Source of the DNA: Slackia equolifaciens
Lineage (GTDB): Bacteria > Actinomycetota > Coriobacteriia > Coriobacteriales > Eggerthellaceae
Length of the DNA: 64,000 nucleotides
NCBI RefSeq assembly: GCF_003725995.1
Contig: NZ_QIBX01000011.1
Coordinates: forward strand, 1-64,000
Direction: 5' to 3'
Program-made: the position numbers and the translations under genes
Notes under the pieces: model-generated
What the model saw: the letters and a program-made list of their open reading frames with translations, nothing else
Told to the model about the DNA's origin: nothing
Databases searched by the model: none
In this document: positions 35,292 through 44,809 of the stretch, in pieces
Layout: every line of letters begins with the position of its first letter
Position numbering within the stretch: the stretch's first letter is position 1

Positions 35292-36155
35292 TTACAAACG
35301 AGGATTCTTTGGAAGCGCGCAGCTTATGGAGAGGGCATGCGTCGGACACGCCTCCACACACCTGCCGCACAGCATGCAGTCGCCCGCAGCCACGCGATTC
35401 TCCCGCCCCGCAAGAGCGGGCTCGAGAATCTCCGGGGCGCAGAGGCATCGCGCCTTGCACCTGTCGCACGCCACGCACGCCTCATGATCGATTTTGACGC
35501 TCAGCAGCCCAACGACGCCCACCGCTTGATAGAAGCCGCCGAGTGGACAAAGCGCGCGGCACCACACGCGCCTCGCCCAGAAAAGCTCGGCTATCACGAT
35601 GGCGATAAGCGTCCACACGCCCAAAAACGACCCGAAGAGAAGCGCACGGGTAAACGCGCCCACGGGGCTGAGCGCCTCAAACAGCGGGATGGACGTAAGT
35701 GCCGAGAGCAAGAGCACCGCCGCCGCCACGCCAATTTTGGCATGGCGCGGCACCGGGGCCTCCTTAACCGCGATCCCAAGCTTCACGCGCAGCCAATCTA
35801 CACCCTCGAGCAACAGGTTCACAGGGCACACCCAGCCACAGAACGCCCTGCCGCGCACGATTCCGTACACCACAAGCAGGGGAACCGCCCATAGAAGCCC
35901 CGTGAAGGCTACATCCTTTGCCGCAGCGGCCACCTGTAGCGCCGCATAGGGGTCGAGCAGATCGATGCCCGCCAGGTGCGACGAGGAGAGACTGCCCCAC
36001 ACGGGAAGGTCGGCAGGCGTCGTTTGCGGCTCCTCGCCGCCCGCATACTGGCCGGCGATCCCCCATCCCGCAGCAATGAGCGGAACGGCGAACAGGCACA
36101 GCATGGCAACCTGGACGATGCGGCGGGCGACCGTCCAGCCGTGGCGCCCGCCCAT
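35292..36155 (-). CDS. napH: NapH-like quinol-oxidising ferredoxin membrane protein
   Basis: 287 residues with about four membrane helices, two cytoplasmic CxxxCP motifs after helices (FCGWVCPVN and WCRALCPLGG), and a C-terminal double 4Fe-4S ferredoxin domain (CVACDRCKARCLC; CMLCGRCVEACPTHA). This is the NapH/NosR-type arrangement, donating electrons via NapG. The ATG at 36155 is preferred: it follows the napD stop by one base and GGGAGG lies in the napD end. Confidence 0.88.
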   Translation of the reverse strand: MGGRHGWTVARRIVQVAMLCLFAVPLIAAGWGIAGQYAGGEEPQTTPADLPVWGSLSSSHLAGIDLLDPYAALQVAAAAKDVAFTGLLWAVPLLVVYGIVRGRAFCGWVCPVNLLLEGVDWLRVKLGIAVKEAPVPRHAKIGVAAAVLLLSALTSIPLFEALSPVGAFTRALLFGSFLGVWTLIAIVIAELFWARRVWCRALCPLGGFYQAVGVVGLLSVKIDHEACVACDRCKARCLCAPEILEPALAGRENRVAAGDCMLCGRCVEACPTHALSISCALPKNPRL

Positions 36156-36156
36156 C

Positions 36157-36426
36157 TCACTCGCCTCCCAACGCGCCGGCATCGCCTAGGTTCTCATCCT
36201 CGAAATTGGCATACACCAAATCGATGCCGAGCACCCCCTCGATGCCGACGAATCCGCTCGCGGTTGCATGGCTCGCGTCGATACCAGGTGCCTCGATGGT
36301 CACCACCACTTTGCCCGCCGTCTCATCGACACCGTGCACCTCGACCCCCTCGCGTGACGCGAGCTCGCACGCCACGGCGGAGGTGTGCTGCGGCAGCGTT
36401 TCCACTATCAAGCTGGAAATGGTCAT
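36157..36426 (-). CDS. napD: NapD, Tat-proofreading chaperone for NapA
   Basis: 89 residues with the small ferredoxin-like fold of NapD: MTISSLIVETLPQHTSAVAC, GVEVHGVDETAGKVVVTIEA and GIEGVLGIDLVYANFED. NapD binds the twin-arginine signal of NapA before export. The ATG at 36426 has GAGGAG eight bases upstream; a GTG nine bases earlier overlaps the napB stop and is an alternative. Confidence 0.9.
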   Translation of the reverse strand: MTISSLIVETLPQHTSAVACELASREGVEVHGVDETAGKVVVTIEAPGIDASHATASGFVGIEGVLGIDLVYANFEDENLGDAGALGGE

Positions 36427-36431
36427 AAGGG

Positions 36432-36848
36432 TCACTCCTCGCCCGAGCCGTGCTGGCCGGTTTCCTCCTCGGCTTCCTCGTAGTACGAGTCGTCATGCAT
36501 CTCCTTGTTCGGGTCGACCGAATGGCAGCTGCGGCACTCGTAGCGAATGGGGTCGAGCTTTTGCGTGGACGGATCGTTGTCCACGTAGTGGCCGTCGGGC
36601 ATGGCAACGGCGTTGCGCGCGTTGGGATTGCCGCGGTCGGTGGCGCCGTGGCAGCCGTAGCACTCGTAGGCGGTGTCGTTGACGTACTTCTCGTGGTAGG
36701 CGGGCATGAGGCGCGGCGTGGTCTCGGTGCCAGCCACCGCATCCGAAGGCTCCTCCTGCTGGGTGCCGCATCCCGCGAACAGCGCGCACGACAGAGCGAG
36801 CACCGCGGCGGCGGCAAGGACGAACTTGGGCCTCATCGTCATCTTCAT
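36432..36848 (-). CDS. napB: NapB-like dihaem cytochrome lipoprotein
   Basis: 138 residues. The signal sequence ends in the lipobox LFAGC, so unlike classical soluble NapB it is probably lipid-anchored. Two haem motifs, CYGCH and CRSCH, with downstream His (DGHYVD, HDDSYY) as possible distal ligands; the block RLMPAYHEKYV and PIRYECRSCHS fit NapB. The C terminus is acidic. It transfers electrons to NapA. Confidence 0.85.
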   Translation of the reverse strand: MKMTMRPKFVLAAAAVLALSCALFAGCGTQQEEPSDAVAGTETTPRLMPAYHEKYVNDTAYECYGCHGATDRGNPNARNAVAMPDGHYVDNDPSTQKLDPIRYECRSCHSVDPNKEMHDDSYYEEAEEETGQHGSGEE

Positions 36849-36865
36849 TGCAGCACTCCTCTCTC

Positions 36866-39409
36866 CTATGCCTTCGTAATTGCGACGCAGGTCTTTTTGT
36901 AGTCGGTCTCCTTAGACAGCGGGCAGTAGTAGTCATGCACCGCCAGGTTGACCATCGTCTCGCGCGCGAAGAACGGCGCGAACACCAGGCCGGCGGGAGG
37001 ATCGACGCGACCGGAGGTGGATACCTTGATGTCAAAGGTGCCATGGCGCGAAGTCACGCGCGCCATGTCGCCGTCGGCTAAGCCCAAGCCTGCGGCATCC
37101 TCGCCATTCATATACAGAAGGGCTTCGGGCAACGCGCGATTGAGCTCTTCCACCTCGCGGGTCATAGAGCCCGTGTGCCAGTGCTCGAGCAGACGTCCCG
37201 TGCAGAACCAGAATGGGAACTCCTCATCGGGCTCCTCCGCCGGCGGCTCATAGGGGCGGAACACCACCGAGGGCTTCTGGTCGGTCGACTTGTACCAGCT
37301 CACATCACCGGCAAGCCCCTGCGTGCCGTACTGGGCGATACCCACCTCGTCGAAGCCTTCGGCTTGGTCCCCGTTGGCGAAACGCCATTTAGTTGACATC
37401 CACTTGCCGTCCACCTCGCGCACCGGCCAGCACAGGCCGTGCTGGGTCAGATACTCGTCGTAGGGCGCCAACTGCTTGGCCTCCATCTTGAGCTTCTTCT
37501 CCTCGTTGATAGCCGCGGCGCTCTCTTTGAGTTGCGGATTGGAGAAGATGCGGTACTCTTCCCATATCGCGCGGTTGATCTCGCGGTCGTCTCCGATGAA
37601 GCCGTCGGCTTGGGCATCCCAAATGAAGCCGAACAGATGCGTAAACGCATCCTCGCCGTTGATGGTTTCGCCCTCGAGCACGCGACGGGCCACCTGCATG
37701 AGCACCCATACGTCCCATTTGGCATCCCCCGGCGGATCCACCGCCTTCTCGAACACCGAGGTGCGACGCTCGGCGTTACCGAACTGCCCCTCGCGCTCCA
37801 CCCACATGGCAACCGGGAACACCACATCGGCGTAATCAGTGGTCACAGTTGGATAAACCTCGTTCACCGCAATGAACGTGTTGTAGATACCCTCATGCTC
37901 GCCGTCCATCCCCAAGAAGCGCGTGAGGTTGGGTAGCGATTGCGCCCAGTTGTTATGCGCGCTCCACAGGAAGTCGATATTGCCGTTGGACATCTCGCGG
38001 AAAAGCTTAATGGTGTGGAAGCCCGGCTTGGCAATGGCATCCAAATAGCCCTCCGGCAAGTCCCAGATGGCTTCGGTGAAGCGGCGATGGTCCTCATTGG
38101 CAACCAACAAATCGGCAGGCAGACGATGAGAGAACGTGCCCACCTCGCGCGCGGTGCCACAGGCGGAGGGCTGCCCCGTGAGACTGAACGCGGTAGATCC
38201 AGGCTTACCGTATTTGCCTGAAATCAGATGCAGGTTGTGGATGTTGTGGTTCATCCAGGTGCCGCGGTTGTGCTGGTTCACCCCCATGGTCCACAGGCTC
38301 ATGATGCGCAGGTCGGGGTCGGCGAAAAGCCCCGCGAGCTCGGTGAGGTCCTCCACCGACACGCCGGAAAGCTCGCTTGCGTACTCCATCGTGTACTCGG
38401 AGAGGCGCTCGGCATACTCCTCGAAGGAACACGGCGTGGTGGCGTCCACCGTAGACCCCTGCTCGCTTTGGTCGTAGCCGTCCTCATAGGCGTTGCCGAT
38501 GTTTTCCGACCCCGTCTTGAACTGCAGATGGTCGGCCACGAACTGGTGGTCGTACTTGTCGTTTTGAATCAGGTAGTTGGCGATCGCGTTTGCGATGGCC
38601 AGATCGGTGCCCGGCTTGAATATCAGCACCTTGTCGGCCGAGGCGCTCGTGCGCGTCTTGCACGCGGTTAAATCGTAGTGGCGCACGTTATCGCCCGAAA
38701 GCTTATGGGCGGTCAGGCGCGAGTAGAGCATAGGGTGCGCTTCCGCCATGTTAGCGCCCCAGGTGATGAATACGTCGGCGTTGTCCAGGTCTTCGTAGCA
38801 GCCAGCCGGCTCGTCGGTTTGGAACACGTTCATGAAGCCCACCACGGCGCTCGCCATGCACATGCGCGCATTGGGGTCGATGTTGTTGGAAAGCAGGCCC
38901 GCCTTCCAGAATTTCGCCGTAAGGTAGCCCTCGGTGATGGGCTGCTGGCCGCTGCCCCAGAACGCAAGGCGGCTCTTATCGGCCTTCCAGGTTTCCTTGA
39001 GCTTGGATGCCACCAGGTCGAGCGCCTCTTCCCACTCCGCCTCGCGCAGGCCGCTGCCGGTGCCCTTGGTGCCGGCGTCATCGCGAATGAGCGGCTTGGT
39101 CAAACGATCGGGCCCATAGAGAATCTTGCCCAGATAATAGCCCTTGATGCAGTTGAGGCCGCGGTTGGATTGGTTGTCGGGATCTCCCGTGACCGAAACC
39201 ACCTTGCCGTCGCGTGTCTCCACGAGCACGCCGCAGCCGCAGCCGCAGAAGCGGCACACCGCCGTGTGAATCTGGCTCTCGCCCGTTGTCGTTTGAGCGC
39301 TCTGGCCGCCCTGCGCACAGCCCGAAAGCGTTGCCAGGCTACCACCTGCCGCTGCCAGAGCGGCGGCAATCGCGGTAGCCTTTACAAAATCGCGCCTTGT
39401 AACGTCCAT
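36866..39409 (-). CDS. napA: Periplasmic nitrate reductase catalytic subunit NapA
   Basis: An 847-residue molybdopterin oxidoreductase. Twin-arginine signal TRRDFVKATAIAAALAAAGG; 4Fe-4S motif CRFCGCGCGVLVE plus GLNCIKGYYLGK; the molybdenum-ligand region ARMCMASAVVGFMNVFQTDE with the conserved Cys; and the C-terminal cofactor domain (FWFCTGRLLEHWHTGSMTR). These blocks match NapA rather than formate dehydrogenase. It reduces nitrate to nitrite in the periplasm (outside the membrane), receiving electrons from NapB. Gap to napB is 17 bp. Confidence 0.93.
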   Translation of the reverse strand: MDVTRRDFVKATAIAAALAAAGGSLATLSGCAQGGQSAQTTTGESQIHTAVCRFCGCGCGVLVETRDGKVVSVTGDPDNQSNRGLNCIKGYYLGKILYGPDRLTKPLIRDDAGTKGTGSGLREAEWEEALDLVASKLKETWKADKSRLAFWGSGQQPITEGYLTAKFWKAGLLSNNIDPNARMCMASAVVGFMNVFQTDEPAGCYEDLDNADVFITWGANMAEAHPMLYSRLTAHKLSGDNVRHYDLTACKTRTSASADKVLIFKPGTDLAIANAIANYLIQNDKYDHQFVADHLQFKTGSENIGNAYEDGYDQSEQGSTVDATTPCSFEEYAERLSEYTMEYASELSGVSVEDLTELAGLFADPDLRIMSLWTMGVNQHNRGTWMNHNIHNLHLISGKYGKPGSTAFSLTGQPSACGTAREVGTFSHRLPADLLVANEDHRRFTEAIWDLPEGYLDAIAKPGFHTIKLFREMSNGNIDFLWSAHNNWAQSLPNLTRFLGMDGEHEGIYNTFIAVNEVYPTVTTDYADVVFPVAMWVEREGQFGNAERRTSVFEKAVDPPGDAKWDVWVLMQVARRVLEGETINGEDAFTHLFGFIWDAQADGFIGDDREINRAIWEEYRIFSNPQLKESAAAINEEKKLKMEAKQLAPYDEYLTQHGLCWPVREVDGKWMSTKWRFANGDQAEGFDEVGIAQYGTQGLAGDVSWYKSTDQKPSVVFRPYEPPAEEPDEEFPFWFCTGRLLEHWHTGSMTREVEELNRALPEALLYMNGEDAAGLGLADGDMARVTSRHGTFDIKVSTSGRVDPPAGLVFAPFFARETMVNLAVHDYYCPLSKETDYKKTCVAITKA

Positions 39410-39472
39410 CCTTCCCCCTTCTCCTTCGTCTCAGATAAGTCTTTCGTATCGACCTGTTCCGTATTGATCTTT

Positions 39473-39514
39473 AGGTAGTGCTCTATGGGTAGTGCTCTGT
39501 GGGTAGCGCTCAGC
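39473..39514. repeat. Three 14-bp tandem repeats between napG and napA
   Basis: AGGTAGTGCTCTAT, GGGTAGTGCTCTGT and GGGTAGCGCTCAGC follow each other in the 269-bp gap 39410-39678. They could be regulator sites for napA or a simple slippage product. Apart from this I see nothing in the gap. Confidence 0.75.
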
Positions 39515-39678
39515 GGGTTGTGCATTGGGCATGGCCCCTGCGTCCTCTGCGTCCCCTGCGCCGCGCCGGGTCGTGCATGCTCGCCAAATACGTCGCGTGC
39601 GCCAAGCTCGCCCCGGGGCGTCGAAAGCCCCTCGCCCAGCACCAAATCGGCTTGCCCCAAGCATCGAGGCAACCCGTT

Positions 39679-40311
39679 CTAGACAACGACTTTCGCCTGT
39701 TCCTCTTCTATGAGCAACATCGCTTCATCGCGGTCTCGCACGATCTTGATAGCCGGTTCGGGATCGCCTACGGGGCAGCGCTCCACGCATAGCCCGCAGC
39801 CCACGCATTTTTCGGTGTTGATGATGGGCTCGAACACCGAATGGATGTCGTCGCCTTCGCGCATGCGGTAGTCAATGGTGATGGCCTCGTCGATGAGCGG
39901 GCAGGCTCGGTAGCACACCTCGCACCGCATCGCCTTGACGGCGATGCACAGCTCTCGGTTGATGACCGCCAAACCCATGCGCACGTCGCTGCGCCCCTGG
40001 AGGGGATGGAGCGCCTCGGTAGGGCACGCCGCGATGCACGGAAGGTCTTCGCACAAGCGGCACGCCTGGCTTCGCACGTCGAGCGTAGGCGCTCCGACAG
40101 CGGGACCCACAACGGATGCATCGGCCACAAGAGCCTTGTAGGGGCACGCCTCGATGCAGCGGCCGCACTTGATGCAGCGCGCAAGAAAATCGCGCTCGTC
40201 GGCGGCTCCGGGAGGTCGAATGGCGTCGGAGGTATCGCGCGTCAGGACAAGCAACGCCTCAGCGCCCACGATGGCGCCTGCGCACACCTTCGCGAAAGTC
40301 GAAAGACCCAT
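39679..40311 (-). CDS. napG: NapG-like four-cluster ferredoxin
   Basis: 210 residues. After a short hydrophobic N-terminal segment (VCAGAIVGAEALLVL) come four 4Fe-4S motifs: CIKCGRCIEACPYKAL, CRLCEDLPCIAACP, CEVCYRACP and CVGCGLCVERCPVGDP. The order and the MGL.VI...C segment match NapG, which works with NapH to feed electrons to NapB/NapA. AGGGGGTGTCGT precedes the ATG. First gene of the nap operon, divergent from the MocR regulator. Confidence 0.9.
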   Translation of the reverse strand: MGLSTFAKVCAGAIVGAEALLVLTRDTSDAIRPPGAADERDFLARCIKCGRCIEACPYKALVADASVVGPAVGAPTLDVRSQACRLCEDLPCIAACPTEALHPLQGRSDVRMGLAVINRELCIAVKAMRCEVCYRACPLIDEAITIDYRMREGDDIHSVFEPIINTEKCVGCGLCVERCPVGDPEPAIKIVRDRDEAMLLIEEEQAKVVV

Positions 40312-40652
40312 ACGACACCCCCTGGCGTATGAATTCGCCCACTTGACATGCGGGGAAGGCGGTGGGAACCTGCGATTGTTCAGATCTTACAGGTGCATGG
40401 GCGTCTATGTTCGCCGTGCATCCCGCCCGTCTCCCCTTGTGACGGCATCTTATTGCACGGCCTTTATCGTGTTTAGGGATGCTTTCCGCTATATTTATGG
40501 GGACGCTTTTGGGGACGCTTTTCTCGCGAGGATTGCTTCGGCACCTTCGCTCGCGCGGGAAAGCTCTCCGCCCGAATCGAAAGCGTAATTGCGCGCGCCA
40601 ACCCGAGCGTCGCGCTTTTGCGGCATCGAGCGTCGCAGAAGGGAGCAGGACC
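40312..40652. promoter_or_regulatory. Divergent control region between napG and the MocR regulator
   Basis: 341 bp without a gene. It holds two back-to-back copies of GGGGACGCTTTT (40499-40522) following TATATTTATGG, which could contain the regulator promoter. No perfect FNR-type palindrome was found for napG. Confidence 0.4.
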
Positions 40653-42110
40653 ATGATTGCCTTGGATTTCGACTCGCCCGAACCGCTGTATCAGCAGATC
40701 TATCGCTCCATTCGCGATGACATCACGGCACGCACTATTCCTGCGGGCACAAAGCTCACCGCTATCCGCCGGCTCGCCGACGACCTCCACGTGGCACGCA
40801 ATACCGTCGAAGGCGCCTATCTCCAGCTGGCAACCGAAGGGTATGTAGCAAGCCGTCCCGGATCAGGCTACATCGTGGAAGACCTGGATTTCGACTCGCT
40901 CGGCACGCCGGGGTCTGCCGCCCGGCGCGCAAGGCAGCGTATCGAGGAAGGCGTACGGTCGAGCGACCGGTTTGGCAATGAGCCCTTTAGCCGGCACATG
41001 ACATTCACCTACGATTTCACCTATGGCGACCGCCCCGCCGGAAGCTTTCCCGCGCAGATATGGAGATCCCTCACTGATGAGGCGCTGTTCACGGCCAACA
41101 ACAAAACCGCCTGCTACGGTAACGGCCTTGGAGAGCCAAGCCTACGCAAGCAGATTGCAAGACGCGTGCACGTGTCGCGCGGAGTGAACTGCGCTGCCGA
41201 GCAGGTGGTGATTCAACCCGGAACGCAGGTAGCGCTGGATAATCTGCTTACGCTATTCGATCCCGCGCATGACGCCGTGGCAATGGAGGAACCGGGCTAT
41301 GACGGCGTATCCACGGTGCTTCGCAACAGAGGGTTTCGCTGCACGCCCATTCCCGTGCGTCCCCTTGAGGGCAAAACATGCGGCTCGCAGGCGTTTTTCG
41401 ACGCGCTTGAGGCAAGCGGGGCGAAGCTGGCGTTCTGCACGCCTTCCAATCAATTTCCCACCGGAGCGACCATGCCCCTCTCGTCACGCATCAAGATGCT
41501 CGAATGGGCGAAGCGAACGGGCGCCTACATCATCGAGGATGATTATTGCCGCGAGTTTCGCTACGAAACGCGCCCAATCCCCAGTCTCCAGTCGCTGGAC
41601 GAGAACGATCGCGTGATTTATATGGGAACATTCTCCAAGGTTCTTTCACCCGCACTGCGCATGAGCTACCTGGTACTGCCTCCCGATCTGCTGGCGAGAT
41701 GGCGGCAGACGTTCGCGAACTACTACTGCCCCGTTCCCTGGCTTTCGCAGGAAACGCTGCGCTTGTTTATGAAAGAGGGGCACTGGGATCGCTACGCGCG
41801 CAAAACCGTGACCGAGTACCGCAAGAGGCGCAATACGCTGATGGCGGCCATCGAGCGCGAGCTGGGAGAGCACGTAGACGTACTGGGCGGGCATGCGGGC
41901 CTGCACCTGCTCATGCGCACCCGCGACGAACGCGGGCAGAACGAGCTCGTCGAGGCGGCCAAGGCGCACGATGTACGCGTATATAAAACCGAGAAGTATT
42001 GGATGGGCACGCCACACTCGATGGGCGATTATGTACTCGTAGGCTTCTCGAGCATCAAAACCGAGCTCATAGATGAAGGCATTCGCCACCTCGCGCGAGC
42101 ATGGTTCTAA
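40653..42110 (+). CDS. MocR-type GntR regulator with aminotransferase domain
   Basis: 485 residues. N-terminal GntR winged helix (PLYQQIYRSIRDDITARTIP, AIRRLADDLHVARNTVEGAY), linker of about 50 residues, then a fold-type I PLP aminotransferase-like domain with the Schiff-base lysine in MGTFSKVLSPALRMSYLV and the phosphate-binding surroundings (YIIEDDYCREFRYE). MocR proteins bind PLP and often control vitamin B6 or amino-acid genes. The start at 40653 follows AGAAGGGAGCAGGACC. Divergent from napG, but a role in nitrate respiration is not supported by sequence. Confidence 0.9.
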   Translation: MIALDFDSPEPLYQQIYRSIRDDITARTIPAGTKLTAIRRLADDLHVARNTVEGAYLQLATEGYVASRPGSGYIVEDLDFDSLGTPGSAARRARQRIEEGVRSSDRFGNEPFSRHMTFTYDFTYGDRPAGSFPAQIWRSLTDEALFTANNKTACYGNGLGEPSLRKQIARRVHVSRGVNCAAEQVVIQPGTQVALDNLLTLFDPAHDAVAMEEPGYDGVSTVLRNRGFRCTPIPVRPLEGKTCGSQAFFDALEASGAKLAFCTPSNQFPTGATMPLSSRIKMLEWAKRTGAYIIEDDYCREFRYETRPIPSLQSLDENDRVIYMGTFSKVLSPALRMSYLVLPPDLLARWRQTFANYYCPVPWLSQETLRLFMKEGHWDRYARKTVTEYRKRRNTLMAAIERELGEHVDVLGGHAGLHLLMRTRDERGQNELVEAAKAHDVRVYKTEKYWMGTPHSMGDYVLVGFSSIKTELIDEGIRHLARAWF

Positions 42111-42314
42111 GACGCCCTTCCACGCGACCATCCGCCGGGCACCTCGAGCACCTATGCGCCCCAGGGTGCTTGCTCCAGGTACGCATGCCGCACGCACCTG
42201 CATACCGCATCTCCCCAGAGCCGCACAGATGCAGCCCCCTCCCCCTCAATGCCGCAGACATCAGGGCAGCCGACACAGCGCCGCCAGCGTCATTGCTGCC
42301 GGCGCTGTGCCGCC

Positions 42315-42560
42315 GGTATAAAAAAGTCGTTATTTGCGATGTTTCGGGGGGCGCGGTATAAAAACGGCGTTATTTGTGCGAGCAAACGGCGCCGGATCCG
42401 CCGAAACTCGGGCTCTAATCGTGGTCGATTCGTAAAACACCAGGTCAGAATCGCGCCCCCATCCATGAACCCTCCTCATGGGCCGACGCGTTCCCACATA
42501 TAACGCCGTTTTCGGAAATGGCCCCCGGAAAGTTCGCAGATAACGCGGTTTTTCTACCGG
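42315..42560. repeat. Intergenic element A: four arms around a CCTGG core
   Basis: Two forward arms (42315-42339 GGTATAAAAAAGTCGTTATT; 42355-42380 GGTATAAAAACGGCGTTATT) and two inverted arms (42495-42515 CACATATAACGCCGTTTTCG; 42535-42560 CGCAGATAACGCGGTTTTTC) surround ACCAGGTCAGAA (42439-42450), the inverse of TTCTGACCTGGT. It occupies the convergent gap between the MocR regulator and the CPBP gene. The rest of the gap (42111-42729) is GC-rich without a convincing gene. Element B has the same four-arm plan. Confidence 0.8.
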
Positions 42561-42729
42561 GCGCACGCCGATGCGGCAGCGGTGACGCTGCCGGCCGCCG
42601 AGCGCTTGCCGCTGCCGGCCCGACCGCTCGGCGGCGCCTGAGGAAACGCCCCCAAAGACTCTTGGCAAAACCACAGGAACGCCCCTAACGATTCGCCCGG
42701 AGGCCTTAGCCCAAAGACGGAGCGCCCAT

Positions 42730-43470
42730 CTACGCGCCCTCGCCCTCCTCATCCATGAGCACGCGCGTAGGGGCGGGGCCTCCGAAATAATCGGGGTCGG
42801 TGTTCATCTGATGCCGCTTATACATGATCACTGCCAGGTTGTACAGCGCATGCGCAACAGCGACGAGGACGATACTCCCCGAGGAAAGATACGCCACGCA
42901 AAAAGCGAGCCCGAGAAAAAACGTGTTAATCTTCTGCCCCATATCGGCATATTGGGCGTGGGCGAATACGAACAGCACCGACGAAACCACGGACGCGATG
43001 GCCGCCGAAGCGAAAGAGGGCATGACAGAGGGTAGCAGAACAACGATTGCACCCACCAGTGCGAAGCGGAAAAGGAACTCCTCGACGCACCCGACGATGC
43101 CCATGAGCGCCACGAGCACCAGAAACGGCATGCGCGGGACCTCGCCGTCGATGCCGCGACGGATAGGAATCATCTCCTCCACTCCCCGCTTCTTAATCGC
43201 ACGCTTCTCGAGGATGAAGGCGACAGCAAAAAGAACTGCAGCGAGAAGAATCGCCCCACCTAGCGCGATGCTTATCGGCAGCGCGCGAACCGATTGCTCC
43301 ACCAGGGAAACCCAACCCAGGCCTACCACGGCACCCAACCAGTCCCCCGAAACGATGCCAGCGAACACCGTCGCGACGACCACGCCCCAAATCAACATGA
43401 TCCCCTGACTCAAAAGCATGCTCAATACGATAGCAGCAGCCTCGTCGAAATCTATTTTCGCAACCTTCAT
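42730..43470 (-). CDS. CPBP-family intramembrane metalloprotease
   Basis: 246 residues with about seven hydrophobic segments. The family motifs are EEFLFRFALVG (EExxxR), FVFAHAQYADMG (FxxxH type) and VAVAHALYNLAV (HxxxN/D), in the usual order, consistent with glutamate/His active-site residues in the membrane. Abi/CAAX-like proteases of this type have varied roles including bacteriocin self-immunity. The C-terminal tail is short and soluble. It stands alone on the minus strand. Confidence 0.9.
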   Translation of the reverse strand: MKVAKIDFDEAAAIVLSMLLSQGIMLIWGVVVATVFAGIVSGDWLGAVVGLGWVSLVEQSVRALPISIALGGAILLAAVLFAVAFILEKRAIKKRGVEEMIPIRRGIDGEVPRMPFLVLVALMGIVGCVEEFLFRFALVGAIVVLLPSVMPSFASAAIASVVSSVLFVFAHAQYADMGQKINTFFLGLAFCVAYLSSGSIVLVAVAHALYNLAVIMYKRHQMNTDPDYFGGPAPTRVLMDEEGEGA

Positions 43471-43623
43471 GCGCTTCCCCTTCGAGACTATCTTTCCATG
43501 CGCCCCGCGCCCTTCGCGCCGCGACCTCCCCTTCCGCGCTGTAGTCTCCCTATGCCCAACCGTAAGTCACCATGATAAAAGATGGATTCGTGCCCTTCAC
43601 GCTAGACCCGCAACCTCACACGC

Positions 43624-43766
43624 TTCACGTCACGCTCCTTGCAATCCCGCATTGTTCACGCTGGAGGTTTACGACCCCACACCCTTCCGTGCCCCCATTC
43701 TTCGTGTCGCGACCTCTTGCCCTATCCATTTCACGTCACGCTCCTTGCAATCCCGCATCATTCACG
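43624..43766 (+). repeat. Two 37-bp direct repeats
   Basis: TTCACGTCACGCTCCTTGCA (and the next 17 bases, nearly identical) occurs at 43624-43660 and 43730-43766. Partial echoes such as GTCGTGACCTC surround them. In the gap upstream of the CPBP gene; function unknown. Confidence 0.85.
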
Positions 43767-43852
43767 TCGTGACCTCTCGCCCCGTCGCGAATATCAACGC
43801 CTCGCAGCGCTCTCTCAGACATTGCGGCACCCCGCATTGCGGAATGCGCCGC

Positions 43853-44037
43853 GATTTTTGGACAAATCGACAGGGTAGCCGGATGCCAGAGCATCAATCG
43901 AAAAGTTGCACGAAGGTTTTTCCTGGGAAAACGCCAGGACACAACGATACAGGTAAGGTCGAGCGGCCACGTGCGACCCAATCTGGACACCGATTTGCCG
44001 AAAAATCCCGGCAGACCTGAAAAGTTGTCCAAAAATC
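43853..44037. repeat. Intergenic element G: 13-bp inverted arms around CCTGGGAAAACG
   Basis: GATTTTTGGACAA (43853-43865) and TTGTCCAAAAATC (44025-44037) are perfect inverse complements. The core TTTTTCCTGGGAAAACG is at 43917-43933. It lies in the 757-bp gap between the CPBP gene and tRNA-Ala; the remaining sequence to 44180 shows no gene. Confidence 0.75.
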
Positions 44038-44183
44038 AAGGACTCACCCGTTCATGCACGCTCCACACAGCAAACTCGGCAGGGAAAACGAGTTTCATAT
44101 GTCTGCCGAATGCAGGCGGCGAATAATCGAACCGGACACACATTTTGTCCTATAGCCCTCAAAATGGACGCGGAAGGGGACAA

Positions 44184-44218
44184 CAAAAAAAGCGAGCCCG
44201 GAATTCACCGGACTCGCT
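44184..44218 (-). terminator. Terminator of tRNA-Ala
   Basis: The stem AGCGAGTCCGG/CCGGGCTCGCT followed by TTTTTTT in the minus direction, 10 bp after the tRNA CCA end. Confidence 0.9.
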
Positions 44219-44227
44219 AGACTTTCC

Positions 44228-44303
44228 TGGTGGAGATGAAGGGATTCGAACCCTCGGCCCCCACGTTGCGAACGTGATGCTCTCCCAGCTGAGCTACATC
44301 CCC
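44228..44303 (-). tRNA. tRNA-Ala, anticodon CGC
   Basis: 76 bases including encoded CCA. Acceptor stem GGGGATG/CATCTCC contains the G3-U70 pair diagnostic of alanine. D arm GCTC...GAGC; anticodon stem TCACG/CGTGG with loop TTCGCAA gives anticodon CGC, reading GCG; T loop GGTTCGAATCCC is canonical. No mismatch that would suggest a pseudogene. Confidence 0.96.
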
Positions 44304-44809
44304 AGAAATAGGCAAGACAGTATTGTGCTCTTTTGGGATCCACTTGTCAACCACCAATTGCAATCCCACCGTTTCATCACGAAACGCGAGAATGGAATCG
44401 GCGGCGCACTCCATGCGTCGCCCCAGTCACATGCAAGGAAACTTCATCCTTTGCGCTGCCTCGCATACCCTGCAGCCATCTACGAGAAAAAGAAGGGATT
44501 TGCGCCCTTCGCGCTGCTCCGCAGCAAGTCGCGAGAAGGGACACACCTCATGCGCCGTTCCACAGCCACTTTTGGGGATTGCGGGCGGCACGACCGTTTT
44601 CCGTCACCATTGAAGACCGGAAAGAAACTATGCCCCTGCGTACAGCCTCTACCCAACTCCCCAACTCATCATATAAGCCCGGCGCCCACGCAAGAAGCCT
44701 CGAAGATTCATGCAGCTGTTACCTTAGGGTATACGCGCAGCAAAAAGGGCCCCGAAGGACCCTTTGGTTGCGTGTCTGAAAACGATGCGCAGAAGAGAGG
44801 GGGACCGAA
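44304..44809. other. Gap between tRNA-Ala and veg, with a veg terminator
   Basis: 506 bp without a supported gene. At 44744-44765 the hairpin AAAGGG..CCCTTT is followed by TTTTT in the minus direction and probably terminates the veg transcript. The rest shows only short frames without ribosome binding sites. Confidence 0.5.
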
